Shown here: positions 1 to 6,292 of the stretch, one piece after another
How the letters are laid out: every line of letters starts with the position of its first letter
How positions within the stretch are numbered: position 1 is the stretch's first letter
NCBI GenBank assembly: GCA_015487335.1
Contig: WFPZ01000149.1
Location: 1-11,100, forward strand
From: Paracoccaceae bacterium
Lineage (GTDB): Bacteria > Pseudomonadota > Alphaproteobacteria > Rhodobacterales > Rhodobacteraceae
Reading direction: 5' to 3'
Length of the DNA stretch: 11,100 nucleotides
Translations under genes and position numbers: made by a program
Notes under the pieces: model-generated
What the model saw: only the letters and a program-made list of their open reading frames with translations
The model's database searches: none
Told to the model about the DNA's origin: nothing

Positions 1-1
1 C

Positions 2-340
2 TCAGTACAGCCGCCCGCCCGAGGGCACCTCGATATCCGGCCCGACCAGAACCACCTCGCCGTCCTCGTCGGGCACCCCCAGCACCAGCACCTCGGACAT
101 GAACCTGCCGATCTGCCGGGGCGGGAAGTTGACCACCGCCAGCACCTGCCGGCCGATCAGATCTTCGGGCGTGTAGTGGCGGGTGATCTGGGCCGAGCTT
201 TTCTTCTCGCCCAGGACGGGGCCGAAATCGACCCACAGCTTGCAGGCCGGCTTGCGCGCCTCGGGGTAGGGTTCGGCGCGGACGATCCGGCCCACGCGGA
301 TGTCCACCTTCAGGAAATCGTCGAAGGAGATGGTGCTCAT
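2..340 (-). CDS. CsaA-type tRNA-binding protein
   Basis: A 112-residue protein made of a single tRNA-binding OB-fold of the CsaA/EMAP-II type. The order of motifs fits: KVDIRVGRIV near residue 11, a central SSAQIT segment, then QVLAVVNFPPRQIG and SEVLVLG. Bacterial CsaA proteins are about 110 residues, act as homodimers in the cytoplasm, bind tRNA and have been reported to have chaperone-like activity. The start at 340 is chosen because the family N-terminus (MSTISFDDFLKVDIRVG) begins there; the frame stays open further upstream only as a shadow of proC. Its ATG overlaps the proC stop as ATGA, so it is probably translated by coupling with proC as the last visible gene of a YbjN-proC-tRNA-binding operon. 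The stop (TGA) lies at bases 4-2, so the gene is complete. Family assignment is firm; the cellular role is not. Confidence 0.9.
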   Translation of the reverse strand: MSTISFDDFLKVDIRVGRIVRAEPYPEARKPACKLWVDFGPVLGEKKSSAQITRHYTPEDLIGRQVLAVVNFPPRQIGRFMSEVLVLGVPDEDGEVVLVGPDIEVPSGGRLY

Positions 341-1152
341 TTTCCCAGCTCCCGGCTGCGCGCGGCCGCAGCGCGCACCGCCCGGCGCATCAGCGCCGGC
401 AGGCCGGCCGTCTCGTCCATCAGCACCTCGAGCGCGGCCGCCGTGGTGCCGCCGGGGCTGGTGACGTTGATGCGCAGCTGGGCGGGGCTTTCCTCGGAGG
501 CCTCGGCAAGCGCCCCGGCGCCGGCCACGGTGGCACGCGCCAGGCGCAAGGCCAGATCGGGGGCCAGCCCCTCGGCCTCGCCGGCCGCCGCCAGCGATTC
601 GATCAGCAGGAACACATAGGCCGGACCCGAGCCGGAAACGGCGGTCACCGCGTCCATCTGGCTTTCGTCGGCCAGCCGGACCGTCTGCCCCACCGCCGAG
701 AGCAGCCCCTCGGCCAGCGCCATCGCCGCCTCGTCGGCGCAGGCATTGCCCACCAGCGCGGTGATGCCGCGCCCCACGGCGGCAGGCGTGTTGGGCATGG
801 CCCGGATCACCGGCGTGGCCGCGCCCAGCACCGATTCGAAGGTCGAGATCGGCGTGCCCGCGGCAATGGAAAGGAAGATCGTGCGCCCCTCGCCGAAACG
901 GCGCAGCGCAGGCAGGGCCTCGTCCATCATCTGAGGCTTGACCGCCACCACCACCACCGCCGGATCGGGCGGGAGCTCGGCATTGAGGTGCACCTCTCGC
1001 AAGGATTTCAGCCAGTCCGAGGGCTTCGGGTCGATCACCCACACCCCCGCTTCCGGCAGCCCTTCCGCCAGCCAGCCCTGCAGCATGGCCGAACCCATCT
1101 TGCCGCACCCCGCAAGCACCAGCCCCCTGCGGGCAATTTCGAGCATGTCCAT
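337..1152 (-). CDS. proC: pyrroline-5-carboxylate reductase (ProC)
   Basis: Catalyses the last step of proline synthesis, reducing 1-pyrroline-5-carboxylate with NAD(P)H in the cytoplasm. The 271-residue protein has the full family layout: an N-terminal Rossmann fold with GCGKMG at residues 15-20, the conserved AMPNTP segment at about 118-123, SGSGPAYVF at about 173-181, and the C-terminal dimerisation signature TSPGGTTAAAL at about 231-241. Length is normal for the family. An in-frame ATG lies 15 bases upstream at 1167, but nothing resembling a ribosome binding site precedes it, whereas AAAGGGGG sits just before the ATG at 1152; I therefore prefer 1152 (1146 is also possible). It lies 64 bases downstream of the YbjN-domain gene and overlaps the tRNA-binding protein gene by four bases (ATGA), so the three probably form one transcript. 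Confidence 0.95.
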   Translation of the reverse strand: MDMLEIARRGLVLAGCGKMGSAMLQGWLAEGLPEAGVWVIDPKPSDWLKSLREVHLNAELPPDPAVVVVAVKPQMMDEALPALRRFGEGRTIFLSIAAGTPISTFESVLGAATPVIRAMPNTPAAVGRGITALVGNACADEAAMALAEGLLSAVGQTVRLADESQMDAVTAVSGSGPAYVFLLIESLAAAGEAEGLAPDLALRLARATVAGAGALAEASEESPAQLRINVTSPGGTTAAALEVLMDETAGLPALMRRAVRAAAARSRELGK

Positions 1153-1216
1153 GAGGCCCCCTTTCATTGCGGGGCCAGATTAACGCTTTTCGCGGCGGTG
1201 GGAACCGCCCTTGCGC

Positions 1217-1720
1217 TCAGGCCCGGCCGTAAGCCTCGGCGATCGCCACCTGCATGGCGTCCTCGGGGGTGCGATCTCCCCAGGCGACAAGCTGGAAGGC
1301 CGGGTAGAAACGCTCGGCCGCGCGCACTGCCGTCGTGATCAGCGTGTCGATCTGCTCGGGCCCGGCCACCTGGCCGCCCGACAACAGCAGCCCGTAGCGA
1401 TAGACCATCAGCCGCTGGGCATGCCAGTAGGTGAAGGCCCCGGCCCAGCACAGATCGTTGGCGCGGTTGAGAATTTCGTAGATCTGGGGCAGCCGCGCTT
1501 CGGGGGGCTCCATCTCGAAGGTGCAGATCAGGCGCAGCGTCTCGTCATGGCCCGACCAGGCAAGCGTGATCGAGTAGGTGCGCCACTGGCCCTCGACCGC
1601 CATGGCGATCTGGTCGTCGGCGACGCGGTCGAACTCCCAGTCGTGGTGCTGGGCCAGATGCTCGACGATGTCGATCGGGTGCAGGTCTTCGGTCTGGAAA
1701 TCATGTTCTGAAAGCGACAT
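1217..1720 (-). CDS. YbjN-domain protein
   Basis: A soluble 167-residue protein of the YbjN family, which adopts a fold like type III secretion chaperones; its biochemical role is not established. Visible features are an acidic, histidine-rich N-terminus (EDLHPIDIVEHLAQHHDWEF), a beta-rich middle containing VEGQWRTYSITLAWS and LRLICTFEME, and a helical second half (LPQIYEILNRANDLCWAGAF, then an alanine-rich C-terminus). There is no signal peptide or membrane segment. The start at 1720 is preferred over the ATG at 1732 because GAGG stands six bases before it, while the upstream ATG has only AT-rich sequence. It leads a minus-strand operon with proC. Its leader can form a GC-rich hairpin (GGCCCC/GGGGCC, 1742-1757), and a 22-bp near-palindrome lies 90 bases upstream. 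Family call is from pattern recognition. Confidence 0.8.
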   Translation of the reverse strand: MSLSEHDFQTEDLHPIDIVEHLAQHHDWEFDRVADDQIAMAVEGQWRTYSITLAWSGHDETLRLICTFEMEPPEARLPQIYEILNRANDLCWAGAFTYWHAQRLMVYRYGLLLSGGQVAGPEQIDTLITTAVRAAERFYPAFQLVAWGDRTPEDAMQVAIAEAYGRA

Positions 1721-1809
1721 GCCCGGCCTCATTCTTTATCTGGCCCCATGAGGGGCCCGGAACACCAGAAATCGGTGCCTGCTCAAGAACCGGCGTATAC
1801 CAGCGCCAG

Positions 1810-1831
1810 CCTTACAACATATGGTGTAAGG
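1810..1831. promoter_or_regulatory. 22-bp near-perfect palindrome, candidate operator
   Basis: Arms CCTTACA and TGTAAGG flank the centre ACATATGG, which itself contains CATATG. Twenty of 22 positions are symmetric; only the A/G pair at positions 8 and 15 breaks the dyad. It is AT-rich inside a GC-rich genome and lies in the 243-bp gap between the start of the YbjN gene (1720) and the end of ubiK (1964). No T-run follows on either strand, so it resembles a dimeric-repressor site more than a terminator. The same gap also holds a perfect 10-bp palindrome, GCAAATTTGC (1868-1877). I found no well-spaced -35/-10 pair here. The most likely target is the YbjN-proC operon; the regulator is unknown. 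Confidence 0.5.
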
Positions 1832-1963
1832 AAAGCGGGTTTCTGTAAAGCGATATTTTCAGTTCGGGCAAATTTGCACGCCCTGCGCGGGTTTTGCGCA
1901 CACCCCGCCGCCGGGCTGCGCAGCTCATCGCGCCCCTATCCGGCAGCTCGCAAAGATTTGATT

Positions 1964-2239
1964 CTATTTCTTCGTGGTGCGTCGGGCGGGCTTTTTCGCC
2001 ATTGCCGCCTCGAGAGCCTCGATCCGGGCCTTCAGCGCCTCGTTTTCCTCGCGCGCCTTCCGGGCCATGGCGCGCACCGCCTCGAACTCTTCGCGGGTGA
2101 CGAGGTCGCGGTCGGCCAACCACCTGTCCATCCAGCTTTTCATGGCCGTTTCGGCCTCTTCCCTGGCGCCCTGGGCCACCCCCATCGCGTTGGTCATCAA
2201 CTGCGAAATGTCTTCGAAAATCTTGCCACGGCTCTGCAT
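1964..2239 (-). CDS. ubiK: UbiK family accessory factor (BMFP domain)
   Basis: A 91-residue protein of the BMFP/DUF526 family. UbiK is an accessory factor of aerobic ubiquinone biosynthesis that partners UbiJ and associates with membrane lipids. The N-terminus MQSRGKIFEDISQLMTNAMG is the amphipathic helix typical of the family; the middle (MKSWMDRWLADRDLVTREEF) and the strongly charged helical run AREENEALKARIEALEA form the C-terminal coiled coil, followed by a basic tail KKPARRTTKK. The frame is open to 2329, but the start at 2239 is chosen because GGAGGG sits five bases before this ATG and homologues begin here; an ATG at 2254 lacks such a site. It is transcribed away from lgt, with a candidate promoter at 2265-2293. 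No clear terminator follows it. Confidence 0.88.
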   Translation of the reverse strand: MQSRGKIFEDISQLMTNAMGVAQGAREEAETAMKSWMDRWLADRDLVTREEFEAVRAMARKAREENEALKARIEALEAAMAKKPARRTTKK

Positions 2240-2264
2240 CGTGCCCTCCGCCATCCGACGCCCC

Positions 2265-2293
2265 TGTATGCGCCCAAAGCCGGCCAAGCTCAA
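2265..2293 (-). promoter_or_regulatory. candidate sigma-70 promoter of ubiK
   Basis: Read on the minus strand: TTGAGC (2293-2288), a 17-bp spacer, then CATACA (2270-2265). The -35 matches four of six consensus bases and the -10 three of six. The expected start of transcription near 2258 would leave a leader of about 20 bases carrying the GGAGGG ribosome site. On the other strand TTGACT (2296-2301) abuts it as a possible -35 for lgt, but no good -10 follows. Prediction only. Confidence 0.35.
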
Positions 2294-2331
2294 GGTTGAC
2301 TTCCGCCCGGCGCCTGCCCATCCATGCACCC

Positions 2332-3219
2332 ATGTTGAAAGCGGCCATTCCCTTCCCGAACATCGGGCCCGAAATCTTCTCCATCGACCTGGGCTTTTTC
2401 GAATTCGCCCTGCGCTGGTATGCGCTGGCCTATATCGTCGGCATCCTGATCGGCTGGCGGATGATCGCCCGCGCCATCAAGACGCCGCAGCTGTGGAAGA
2501 ACGACACCCCGCCGATGACGCTGGAGCAGCTGGAAGACCTGCTCACCTGGATCATCATCGGGGTGATCGTCGGCGGGCGGCTGGGCTTCGTGCTGTTCTA
2601 CCAGCCGGCCTATTACCTGGCCAACCCGGTGGACATCGTGAAGGTCTGGCAGGGCGGCATGTCGTTTCACGGCGGCTTCCTCGGCGTGGTGGTGGCGGTG
2701 TGGTGGTATTCGCGCAGGCACGGCCTGCCGGTCGCCTCGGTGGCCGATGCCATGGCCTTTGCCACGCCGCCGGGGCTTCTGCTGGGCAGGATCGCCAATT
2801 TCATCAACGCAGAGCTTTGGGGCAGACCCACCGACGTGCCCTGGGCGGTGATCTTCCCCGGCCCGGAGGCCCAGGACTGCCCCGGCGTGGAGGGCCTGTG
2901 CGCCCGCCACCCCTCGCAGCTTTACGAGGCCGGGCTGGAAGGGCTGGTGCTGGGGGTCGTGCTGCTGGTGCTGGTGTGGAAGCGCGGCTGGCTGAAGGTG
3001 CCGGGCCAGACGGCGGGGCTGTTCTTCGCAGGCTACGGCGCGGCGCGGTTCTTCGTCGAGTTCTTTCGCCAGGCCGATGCCCAGTTCATCACGCCCGACA
3101 ACCCGATGGGATATGTCATCGGCACCGCCTCCTTCGGGCTGAGCATGGGGCAGCTGCTGTCGCTGCCGATGATCGTGATCGGCATCGGGGTGATCGTCTG
3201 GGCGCGCCGCCGGGCATGA
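2332..3219 (+). CDS. lgt: prolipoprotein diacylglyceryl transferase (Lgt)
   Basis: Inner-membrane enzyme that moves a diacylglyceryl group from phosphatidylglycerol to the lipobox cysteine of prolipoproteins, the first step of lipoprotein maturation. The 295-residue protein has about seven hydrophobic segments and the Lgt signatures: GGRLGFVLFYQPAYY near 83, GGMSFHGG with H113, GRIANFINAELWGR (R153, N156, N159, E161, G164), RHPSQLYEA, and YGAARFFVEFFR with R239. These line up with the histidine and arginines known to be critical in E. coli Lgt. The start at 2332 (MLKAAIPFPNIGPEIF) matches the family N-terminus; a TTG at 2296 is in frame but would add an unconserved extension. No Shine-Dalgarno sequence precedes 2332, which is odd. 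It opens the operon with the MidA-type methyltransferase, overlapping it as ATGA. Confidence 0.96.
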   Translation: MLKAAIPFPNIGPEIFSIDLGFFEFALRWYALAYIVGILIGWRMIARAIKTPQLWKNDTPPMTLEQLEDLLTWIIIGVIVGGRLGFVLFYQPAYYLANPVDIVKVWQGGMSFHGGFLGVVVAVWWYSRRHGLPVASVADAMAFATPPGLLLGRIANFINAELWGRPTDVPWAVIFPGPEAQDCPGVEGLCARHPSQLYEAGLEGLVLGVVLLVLVWKRGWLKVPGQTAGLFFAGYGAARFFVEFFRQADAQFITPDNPMGYVIGTASFGLSMGQLLSLPMIVIGIGVIVWARRRA

Positions 3220-4286
3220 CGCCCCTGGCCCGGCAGTTCGCCCGGCGCATCGCCCGGCACGGGCCGATGAGCATCGCCGACTACATGGCCGAGTGCCTGC
3301 TGCACCCCGAACACGGCTATTACGCCACGCGCGACCCGTTCGGCCGGCAGGGCGATTTCATCACCGCCCCCGAGATCAGCCAGATGTTCGGAGAACTGCT
3401 GGGCCTGGCCCTGGCCCAGAGCTGGCTCGATCAGGGCCGCCCCTCCCCCTTCACCCTGGCCGAGCTGGGCCCGGGGCGCGGCACGCTGATGGCCGACATG
3501 CTGCGCGCCACCCGCGCCGTGCCCGGTTTCCGCCAGGCGGCGAGGGTGGTGCTGGTCGAGGCCTCGCGGGCCCTGCGGCAGGTGCAGCGCCAGACCCTGG
3601 AGGACGAAGGCGTCAGCTGGATCGGGGCGGCAGCCGAACTGCCCGAGGCGCCGCTGTTTCTGGTCGCCAACGAGTTTTTCGACGCCCTGCCGATTCGCCA
3701 GTTCACCCGTGCCGAGGGCGGCTGGAGCGAGCGGCTGGTGGCGCTGGAGGGCGAGCGGCTGGTGCTGAAGCTCGCCCCTCCCGCCCCGCTGGCCGCGCTG
3801 GAGCACCGGCTGGCCGACACCCGCCCCGGCGACATCGTCGAGACCTGCCAGCCGGCGTTGCCGATCGTGTCCGAGCTTGCCCGGCGCATCGCCCGCCACG
3901 GCGGGGCGGCGCTGATCGTCGATTATGGCGGCTGGCGCTCGCTGGGCGACACCTGGCAGGCGCTGCGCGCCCACCGCCCCGAGGATCCTCTGGCCAATCC
4001 CGGCGAGGCCGATCTCACCGCGCATGTGGATTTCGAGCCCCTTGCCCGGGCCGCCCGGGCCGAGGGCGCGGCCTGCTCGGCGCTTGTTCCGCAGGGCGTG
4101 CTGCTGGAGCGCCTCGGAATCACCGAGCGCGCCCGCCGTCTGGCCGCGGGGCTGAGCGGGGCGCGGCTGGAGGCGCATGTGGCGGCGCATCGGCGGTTGA
4201 CCCACCCGCAGGAAATGGGGACCCTGTTCAAGGCCCTGGCGATCACGCCCGTGGCCTCTCCGCCACCACCGGGGTTTTCCGCATGA
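3216..4286 (+). CDS. SAM-dependent methyltransferase, NDUFAF7/MidA family
   Basis: A 356-residue protein of the DUF185/MidA family. The mitochondrial member NDUFAF7 methylates an arginine of the 49-kDa (NDUFS2) subunit during complex I assembly; a matching role on bacterial NuoD is inference. Visible features: family N-terminus with SIADYMAECLLHPEHGYYAT and DPFGRQGDFITAPEISQMFG, the SAM-binding glycine loop ELGPGRGT at 83-90, the NEFFDALPIRQF motif at 152-163, and ALIVDYGG before the C-terminal region. Length is normal. Its ATG is shared with the lgt stop and its stop with the pgeF start, both as ATGA, so the three proteins are probably made from one message with coupled translation. The sequence is soluble with no signal peptide. 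Confidence 0.92.
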   Translation: MTPLARQFARRIARHGPMSIADYMAECLLHPEHGYYATRDPFGRQGDFITAPEISQMFGELLGLALAQSWLDQGRPSPFTLAELGPGRGTLMADMLRATRAVPGFRQAARVVLVEASRALRQVQRQTLEDEGVSWIGAAAELPEAPLFLVANEFFDALPIRQFTRAEGGWSERLVALEGERLVLKLAPPAPLAALEHRLADTRPGDIVETCQPALPIVSELARRIARHGGAALIVDYGGWRSLGDTWQALRAHRPEDPLANPGEADLTAHVDFEPLARAARAEGAACSALVPQGVLLERLGITERARRLAAGLSGARLEAHVAAHRRLTHPQEMGTLFKALAITPVASPPPPGFSA

Positions 4287-5041
4287 GCCTGGACATCATC
4301 ACATCCCCCCTTCTGAGGCCGCTTCGACACGGGTTCTTCACCCGTCAGGGCGGGGCCTCCTCGGGGGTGTTTTCCGGGCTCAACTGCGGCACCGGCTCTT
4401 CCGATCTGGCCGAGGCGGTGGCGATCAACCGGGCGCGGGTGAGTGCCGCCCTGGGCGTGGAGCCCGACAGGCTGCACACCCTGCATCAGGTGCATTCGGC
4501 CCGGGTTCACGTGGTGGAAGACGCCCCCACCCCCAGCGGCCTGCAGGCCGACGCGCTGGTCACCGACCGGCCCGGGCAGGCGCTGGCGGTGCTGACGGCC
4601 GATTGCCAGCCGGTTCTGCTGGCCGACAGGCAGGCCGGCGTGGTGGGGGCGGCCCATGCCGGCTGGCGTGGGGCACTGGCCGGCGTTCTGGAAGCCACCC
4701 TGGAGGCGATGGAACGCCTTGGCGCGCGGCGCGAGAACATCAACGCCGTGATCGGCCCGACGATCAGCCAGCGTGCCTACGAGGTGGGCCCCGAGCTGCT
4801 GGACGAGTTCCTCGCGGACGATCCCGAAAACGCCCGTTTCTTCGCCAATGGCGAAGGCGACCGCTACCTGTTCGATCTGCCCGGTTTCGGGCTGTACCGG
4901 CTGCGCCGGGCCGGAATCGCCCAGGCCGAATGGACCCGCCACTGCACCTATTCCGACGAAGAGCGGTTCTTCTCCTACCGCCGCAGCACCCACCGCAAGG
5001 AGGCCGATTACGGCCGGCTGATCTCGGCCATCCGGCTGTGA
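4283..5041 (+). CDS. pgeF: peptidoglycan editing factor PgeF (YfiH/laccase-domain)
   Basis: A 252-residue member of the multicopper-polyphenol-oxidase-like (YfiH) family. E. coli YfiH/PgeF helps keep the wrong amino acid out of peptidoglycan precursors, and related proteins (human LACC1/FAMIN) act on purine nucleosides. The expected metal-site residues are present: H71 in LHQVHSARV, C108 in LTADCQPVLL and H125 in GAAHAGWRG; further signatures are FTRQGGASSG near 19, IGPTISQRAYEVG and CTYSDEERFFSYRR near the C-terminus. Start chosen from the ATGA overlap with the upstream methyltransferase gene and from the family N-terminus (HGFFTRQGG soon after the start). Last gene of the lgt operon; short dyads follow the stop (5041-5062) but no T-run, so termination here is unclear. 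Confidence 0.93.
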   Translation: MSLDIITSPLLRPLRHGFFTRQGGASSGVFSGLNCGTGSSDLAEAVAINRARVSAALGVEPDRLHTLHQVHSARVHVVEDAPTPSGLQADALVTDRPGQALAVLTADCQPVLLADRQAGVVGAAHAGWRGALAGVLEATLEAMERLGARRENINAVIGPTISQRAYEVGPELLDEFLADDPENARFFANGEGDRYLFDLPGFGLYRLRRAGIAQAEWTRHCTYSDEERFFSYRRSTHRKEADYGRLISAIRL

Positions 5042-5333
5042 TGGCGCCCCTCGCGCCGCCATCGGCGCATGGGCGACACCTCCCGGATCGTGGCGATTAC
5101 GTGGCAGGGCGCGCGATGAAACCGGCAGGCCACGCGGCCCTTCCCGCCCGGCAGCCGGAAAATTTCCCGTTTTTCATTGCCTTGCCCCTTTCGCCGCCCG
5201 GCCTGCCCCCTTCTCGCCCCGCCGTGCCGGCCCCGCATTTTTTCAACCCCGCGCCAAACCTCCGCCCCATTGCCGAAGCACAATGGGGGTAACGAAAACA
5301 GCGCCCGCGTGGCGCGGCATGAGGAGCAAAGGC
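5042..5333. other. 292-bp gap between pgeF and a small basic gene
   Basis: No convincing gene. Just after the pgeF stop, ATGGCG (5041-5046) and CGCCAT (5057-5062) can pair, without a T-run. GGAAA/TTTCC form a tight dyad around 5162 and a T-run occurs at 5238-5243, neither joined to a strong stem. An 8-bp inverted repeat at 5265-5288 is listed separately. I found no clearly spaced -35/-10 pair for the downstream gene. Base composition is less GC-biased than in the coding regions, as expected for a spacer. Confidence 0.5.
5265..5288. repeat. 8-bp perfect inverted repeat before the small basic gene
   Basis: CCCCATTG (5265-5272) and CAATGGGG (5281-5288) are exact complements around the 8-base loop CCGAAGCA. 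The element ends 45 bases before the ATG at 5334. It is followed by GTAACGAAAA rather than a T-run, so it is not a classical terminator. It could be an operator or a hairpin in the leader of the small gene. Confidence 0.45.
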
Positions 5334-5483
5334 ATGAACGGCAAACGGCGCTGGCTGCAATCGGCCATCAGGGAAGCCCGGAGCGAGAGCGTGAAGATGC
5401 CCTGGGCCCGCGGCCCCGGGCGAAACGGCTGGAAGGCGCGCGTCGCGCAACGAGCCGCCGGGAAGGCCCGCAAGAGCGCCTGA
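5334..5483 (+). CDS. small, very basic protein of unknown function
   Basis: A 49-residue protein that I cannot name. Evidence that it is real: the ATG at 5334 is preceded by GAGGAG with an ideal seven-base spacing, and third codon positions are strongly GC-rich as in neighbouring genes. The protein holds 14 Lys/Arg against two Glu, and three tryptophans (W7, W24, W33) in the settings KRRWLQ, MPWARG and NGWKAR. There is no signal peptide or membrane segment; a helical N-terminal part and a proline/glycine-containing middle (MPWARGPGRNGW) are likely. Such a composition suits nucleic-acid or ribosome contact, but that is inference. It lies 60 bases upstream of the Hint-domain gene on the same strand and could be cotranscribed with it. 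The in-frame ATG at 5283 has a poorer context and would run through the inverted repeat. Confidence 0.65.
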   Translation: MNGKRRWLQSAIREARSESVKMPWARGPGRNGWKARVAQRAAGKARKSA

Positions 5484-5543
5484 GCGCCCGCGATTGCCGG
5501 TGCCGGCCGATGTGTCGAACGTGACCAGTGCGAGGATAGCCCC

Positions 5544-6287
5544 ATGAAAGCGTTGCCCCAGACACCGCCGACGACCGGGCAACAGGCCTGGACTGTCAAG
5601 GGCCACATCTCCCGCCCGCCGCGGCCGGCGGTGAATACGGTCGTGACCCGCCGCTACGACATCCGCTGGCTGGACGCCACCGGTGCGGCGGCCTCGAAAT
5701 CTGCCGTGGCGCCGGCTCTCCCGATCTTCGAACAGGCCTTCAGCGCCTTCGCCCAGGGCACGCTGATCCAGACCACCGAAGGCTATGTCGCCGTCGAGGA
5801 CCTGCAGCCGGGCGACAGGCTGGCCACCGCCGACAGCGGCAACCGCAGGCTTGCGTGGATCGGCTCGATGACGCTTTTCCCCCAGGGCGAAGCCATCGGC
5901 CTGCCCCGGGCCTGTCTCTACCGCATCAGCGATGGCAGTTTCGGGCTCGATCCTTGCGCCCCCGATCTGCTTCTCGGCCCCTCGGCGCGGATCCTGCCGG
6001 GGCTTTTCGCGGTCGATTCCTCTTCGCCGCTGCATGACATCGGCGAGCTCACCGACAACGAATCGGTGATCCGCATCCGCCCGGTCTCACCGGTGCGGGT
6101 CTTCCACCTCGGGCTCGAGCGCCATTGCCTGCTGCGCGCCAACGGCGTGCTGGCCGAAAGCTTCCACCCCGGCGCCGCTCCCCGCATCCACCTCTCCAGA
6201 GAGATGTTCCTGCTCTACATGTCGCTGTTTCCGCATGTGGAGGACATCTCCGGTTTCGGCCCCCTGCACCACCCCCGCCGAAGCTGA
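5544..6287 (+). CDS. Hint (Hedgehog/intein) domain protein lacking the catalytic Cys
   Basis: A 247-residue protein with a Hint_2-type domain, the fold used by inteins and Hedgehog proteins for self-cleavage; many Rhodobacteraceae proteins carry it, often with type I secretion targets. The Hint core is visible as AFAQGTLIQTTEGYVAVEDL and LQPGDRLATAD at residues 68-97, RLAWIGSMTLF at 102-112, and HCLLRANGVLAESFHPG at 194-210. The usual motif is CFxxGT; here A68 replaces the nucleophilic cysteine, so normal Hint splicing or cleavage chemistry is unlikely. Residues 1-60 look disordered and contain no RTX repeats or signal peptide. Start supported by GAGGA seven bases upstream. It converges with the Lrp-type gene, with only five bases between stops. 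Function is unknown. Confidence 0.82.
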   Translation: MKALPQTPPTTGQQAWTVKGHISRPPRPAVNTVVTRRYDIRWLDATGAAASKSAVAPALPIFEQAFSAFAQGTLIQTTEGYVAVEDLQPGDRLATADSGNRRLAWIGSMTLFPQGEAIGLPRACLYRISDGSFGLDPCAPDLLLGPSARILPGLFAVDSSSPLHDIGELTDNESVIRIRPVSPVRVFHLGLERHCLLRANGVLAESFHPGAAPRIHLSREMFLLYMSLFPHVEDISGFGPLHHPRRS

Positions 6288-6292
6288 CGCCG

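Noticed and set aside
1742..1757. GC-rich hairpin GGCCCC/GGGGCC in the leader of the YbjN gene, considered as an attenuator or terminator.
   Set aside because: Only six pairs with no T-run and no competing structure; such stems are common by chance at this GC content.
5220..5245. T-run of six (5238-5243) after GCCG-TGC-CGGC, considered as an intrinsic terminator for the lgt operon.
   Set aside because: The stem is only four base pairs and is separated from the T-run by several bases, so it does not meet the usual design.
5041..5292. Open frame of 83 codons whose ATG overlaps the pgeF stop (TGATG), which could look like a fourth gene of the operon.
   Set aside because: The product is proline-rich low-complexity sequence with no recognisable pattern, third positions are clearly less GC-biased than in neighbouring genes, and the frame runs through the inverted repeat at 5265-5288.
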